Assembly (NCBI GenBank): GCA_036402115.1
Contig: DASWTM010000190.1
Span: forward strand, 1 to 6,332
Reading direction: 5' to 3'
From: Chryseosolibacter sp036402115
Lineage (GTDB): Bacteria > Bacteroidota > Bacteroidia > Cytophagales > Cyclobacteriaceae
DNA: 6,332 nucleotides
The translations under genes and the position numbers were made by a program. Shown piece by piece: positions 5,843 to 6,332 of the stretch; position 1 is the stretch's first letter; every line of letters begins with the position of its first letter. The notes beneath the pieces are model-generated. The model saw only the letters and a program-made list of their open reading frames with translations. It made no database searches and was not told where the DNA came from.

Positions 5843-6332
5843 TTAGAGCAATTGCAGTTGCTCGGCTTTTTTCACCAGTTCAATGGCATTCTTTACACCT
5901 AGTTTCTTCATGAGATTGGCGCGGTGTGTTTCAACCGTACGTGGCGAAATAAAAAGTTTATCCGCCATCTGCTGGCTGGTTAATCCCTCCGAAATTAACT
6001 TGATGATTTCGACTTCCCGTTTGGTTAGCTTGATGGCGGACTCATGCTGTTTTTTACGGGCAACGTTCTGGGTGTATTTCTTAAAGATGACGTCTTGTGC
6101 ATGCCGGCTGAAGTAATTTTTCCCGGCAAGCACTGATTTGATTGCATAATCCAGTTCGCTTCCACTTTCGTTTTTTATCACGTATCCCTTTACTCCGTAT
6201 TCAAGGCAACGGCTGATGTAATCTTCATCGTCATACATCGACAGGATAACAATATTGGCTTGAGGATTTTTTCCCAGGATTGTCTTCGATACCTCCATGC
6301 CGTTCATGTCGGGCATTGATATGTCCATGATC
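5843..6332 (-). CDS. NarL/FixJ-family response regulator (partial, N-terminus off the right edge)
   Basis: This is a two-component DNA-binding regulator. The frame is open to the window edge; the visible part begins I-MDISMPDMNG, where the Asp after Met is the phospho-acceptor (normally near residue 53). About 50 residues including the real start are therefore missing, and the in-frame ATG at 6328 is not the start. Counting from that Met, the conserved Ser/Thr is Ser30 (VILS) and the conserved Lys is Lys52 (YVIKNES). After a linker, the GerE/LuxR helix-turn-helix covers about 100-157 (LTKREVEIIKLISEGLTSQQ, then FISPRTVETHR), ending in an LQLL tail. A partner histidine kinase would be expected beyond the edge. 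Nothing in the window shows its signal or targets, and a link to the hemA gene downstream is only positional. Confidence 0.93.
   Translation of the reverse strand, partial: IMDISMPDMNGMEVSKTILGKNPQANIVILSMYDDEDYISRCLEYGVKGYVIKNESGSELDYAIKSVLAGKNYFSRHAQDVIFKKYTQNVARKKQHESAIKLTKREVEIIKLISEGLTSQQMADKLFISPRTVETHRANLMKKLGVKNAIELVKKAEQLQLL

Noticed and set aside
6326..6328. ATG as start of the response regulator
   Set aside because: It is the Met before the phospho-acceptor Asp, in the middle of the receiver domain; the frame is open to the window edge.

Overview
The window reads as ordinary chromosomal DNA of a Bacteroidota bacterium, probably a Cytophagales-like lineage. The reasons are the TTTG-N19-TAATATTG promoter type, the near absence of Shine-Dalgarno sequences, the sulfite reductase with a long C-terminal extension, and SUMT and GluTR sequences that look Bacteroidota-like. 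The genus assignment is a guess. Every gene I can support lies on the minus strand, so transcription runs from high to low coordinates.

Layout in order of transcription: (1) 6332-5843, the C-terminal three quarters of a NarL/FixJ response regulator cut by the window edge. (2) 5649-4390, a divergent glutamyl-tRNA reductase (hemA), the entry step of tetrapyrrole synthesis. (3) 4389-3711, a gene-poor stretch holding two hairpins just after hemA, a 247-bp MITE-like inverted-repeat element (4020-4266), a Bacteroidota promoter (3930-3900), and a 31-codon leader ORF (3884-3789) with a Met-Met-Trp-Cys-Cys run, followed by an intrinsic terminator (3761-3724). (4) 3710-218, a tight three-gene siroheme/sulfite reductase operon: siroheme [4Fe-4S] sulfite (or nitrite) reductase, uroporphyrinogen-III methyltransferase (cobA) and precorrin-2 dehydrogenase. 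(5) 70-1, the first 23 codons of a gene with a twin-arginine signal peptide.

How the genes fit together: GluTR feeds glutamate-derived carbon into tetrapyrroles. CobA and the precorrin-2 dehydrogenase divert uroporphyrinogen III to sirohydrochlorin and siroheme. The reductase at the head of the operon uses that siroheme to make sulfide, most likely for cysteine synthesis.

The most interesting result is that the operon seems to be controlled by a ribosome-mediated transcription attenuator. Tandem Cys codons in the leader peptide sit just upstream of an RNA arm (3807-3799) that can pair with the 5' side of the terminator (3756-3748), so a ribosome stalled for lack of cysteine should allow read-through into the operon. 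The leader is too short for a standard ORF scan. The mechanism is inferred from sequence alone.
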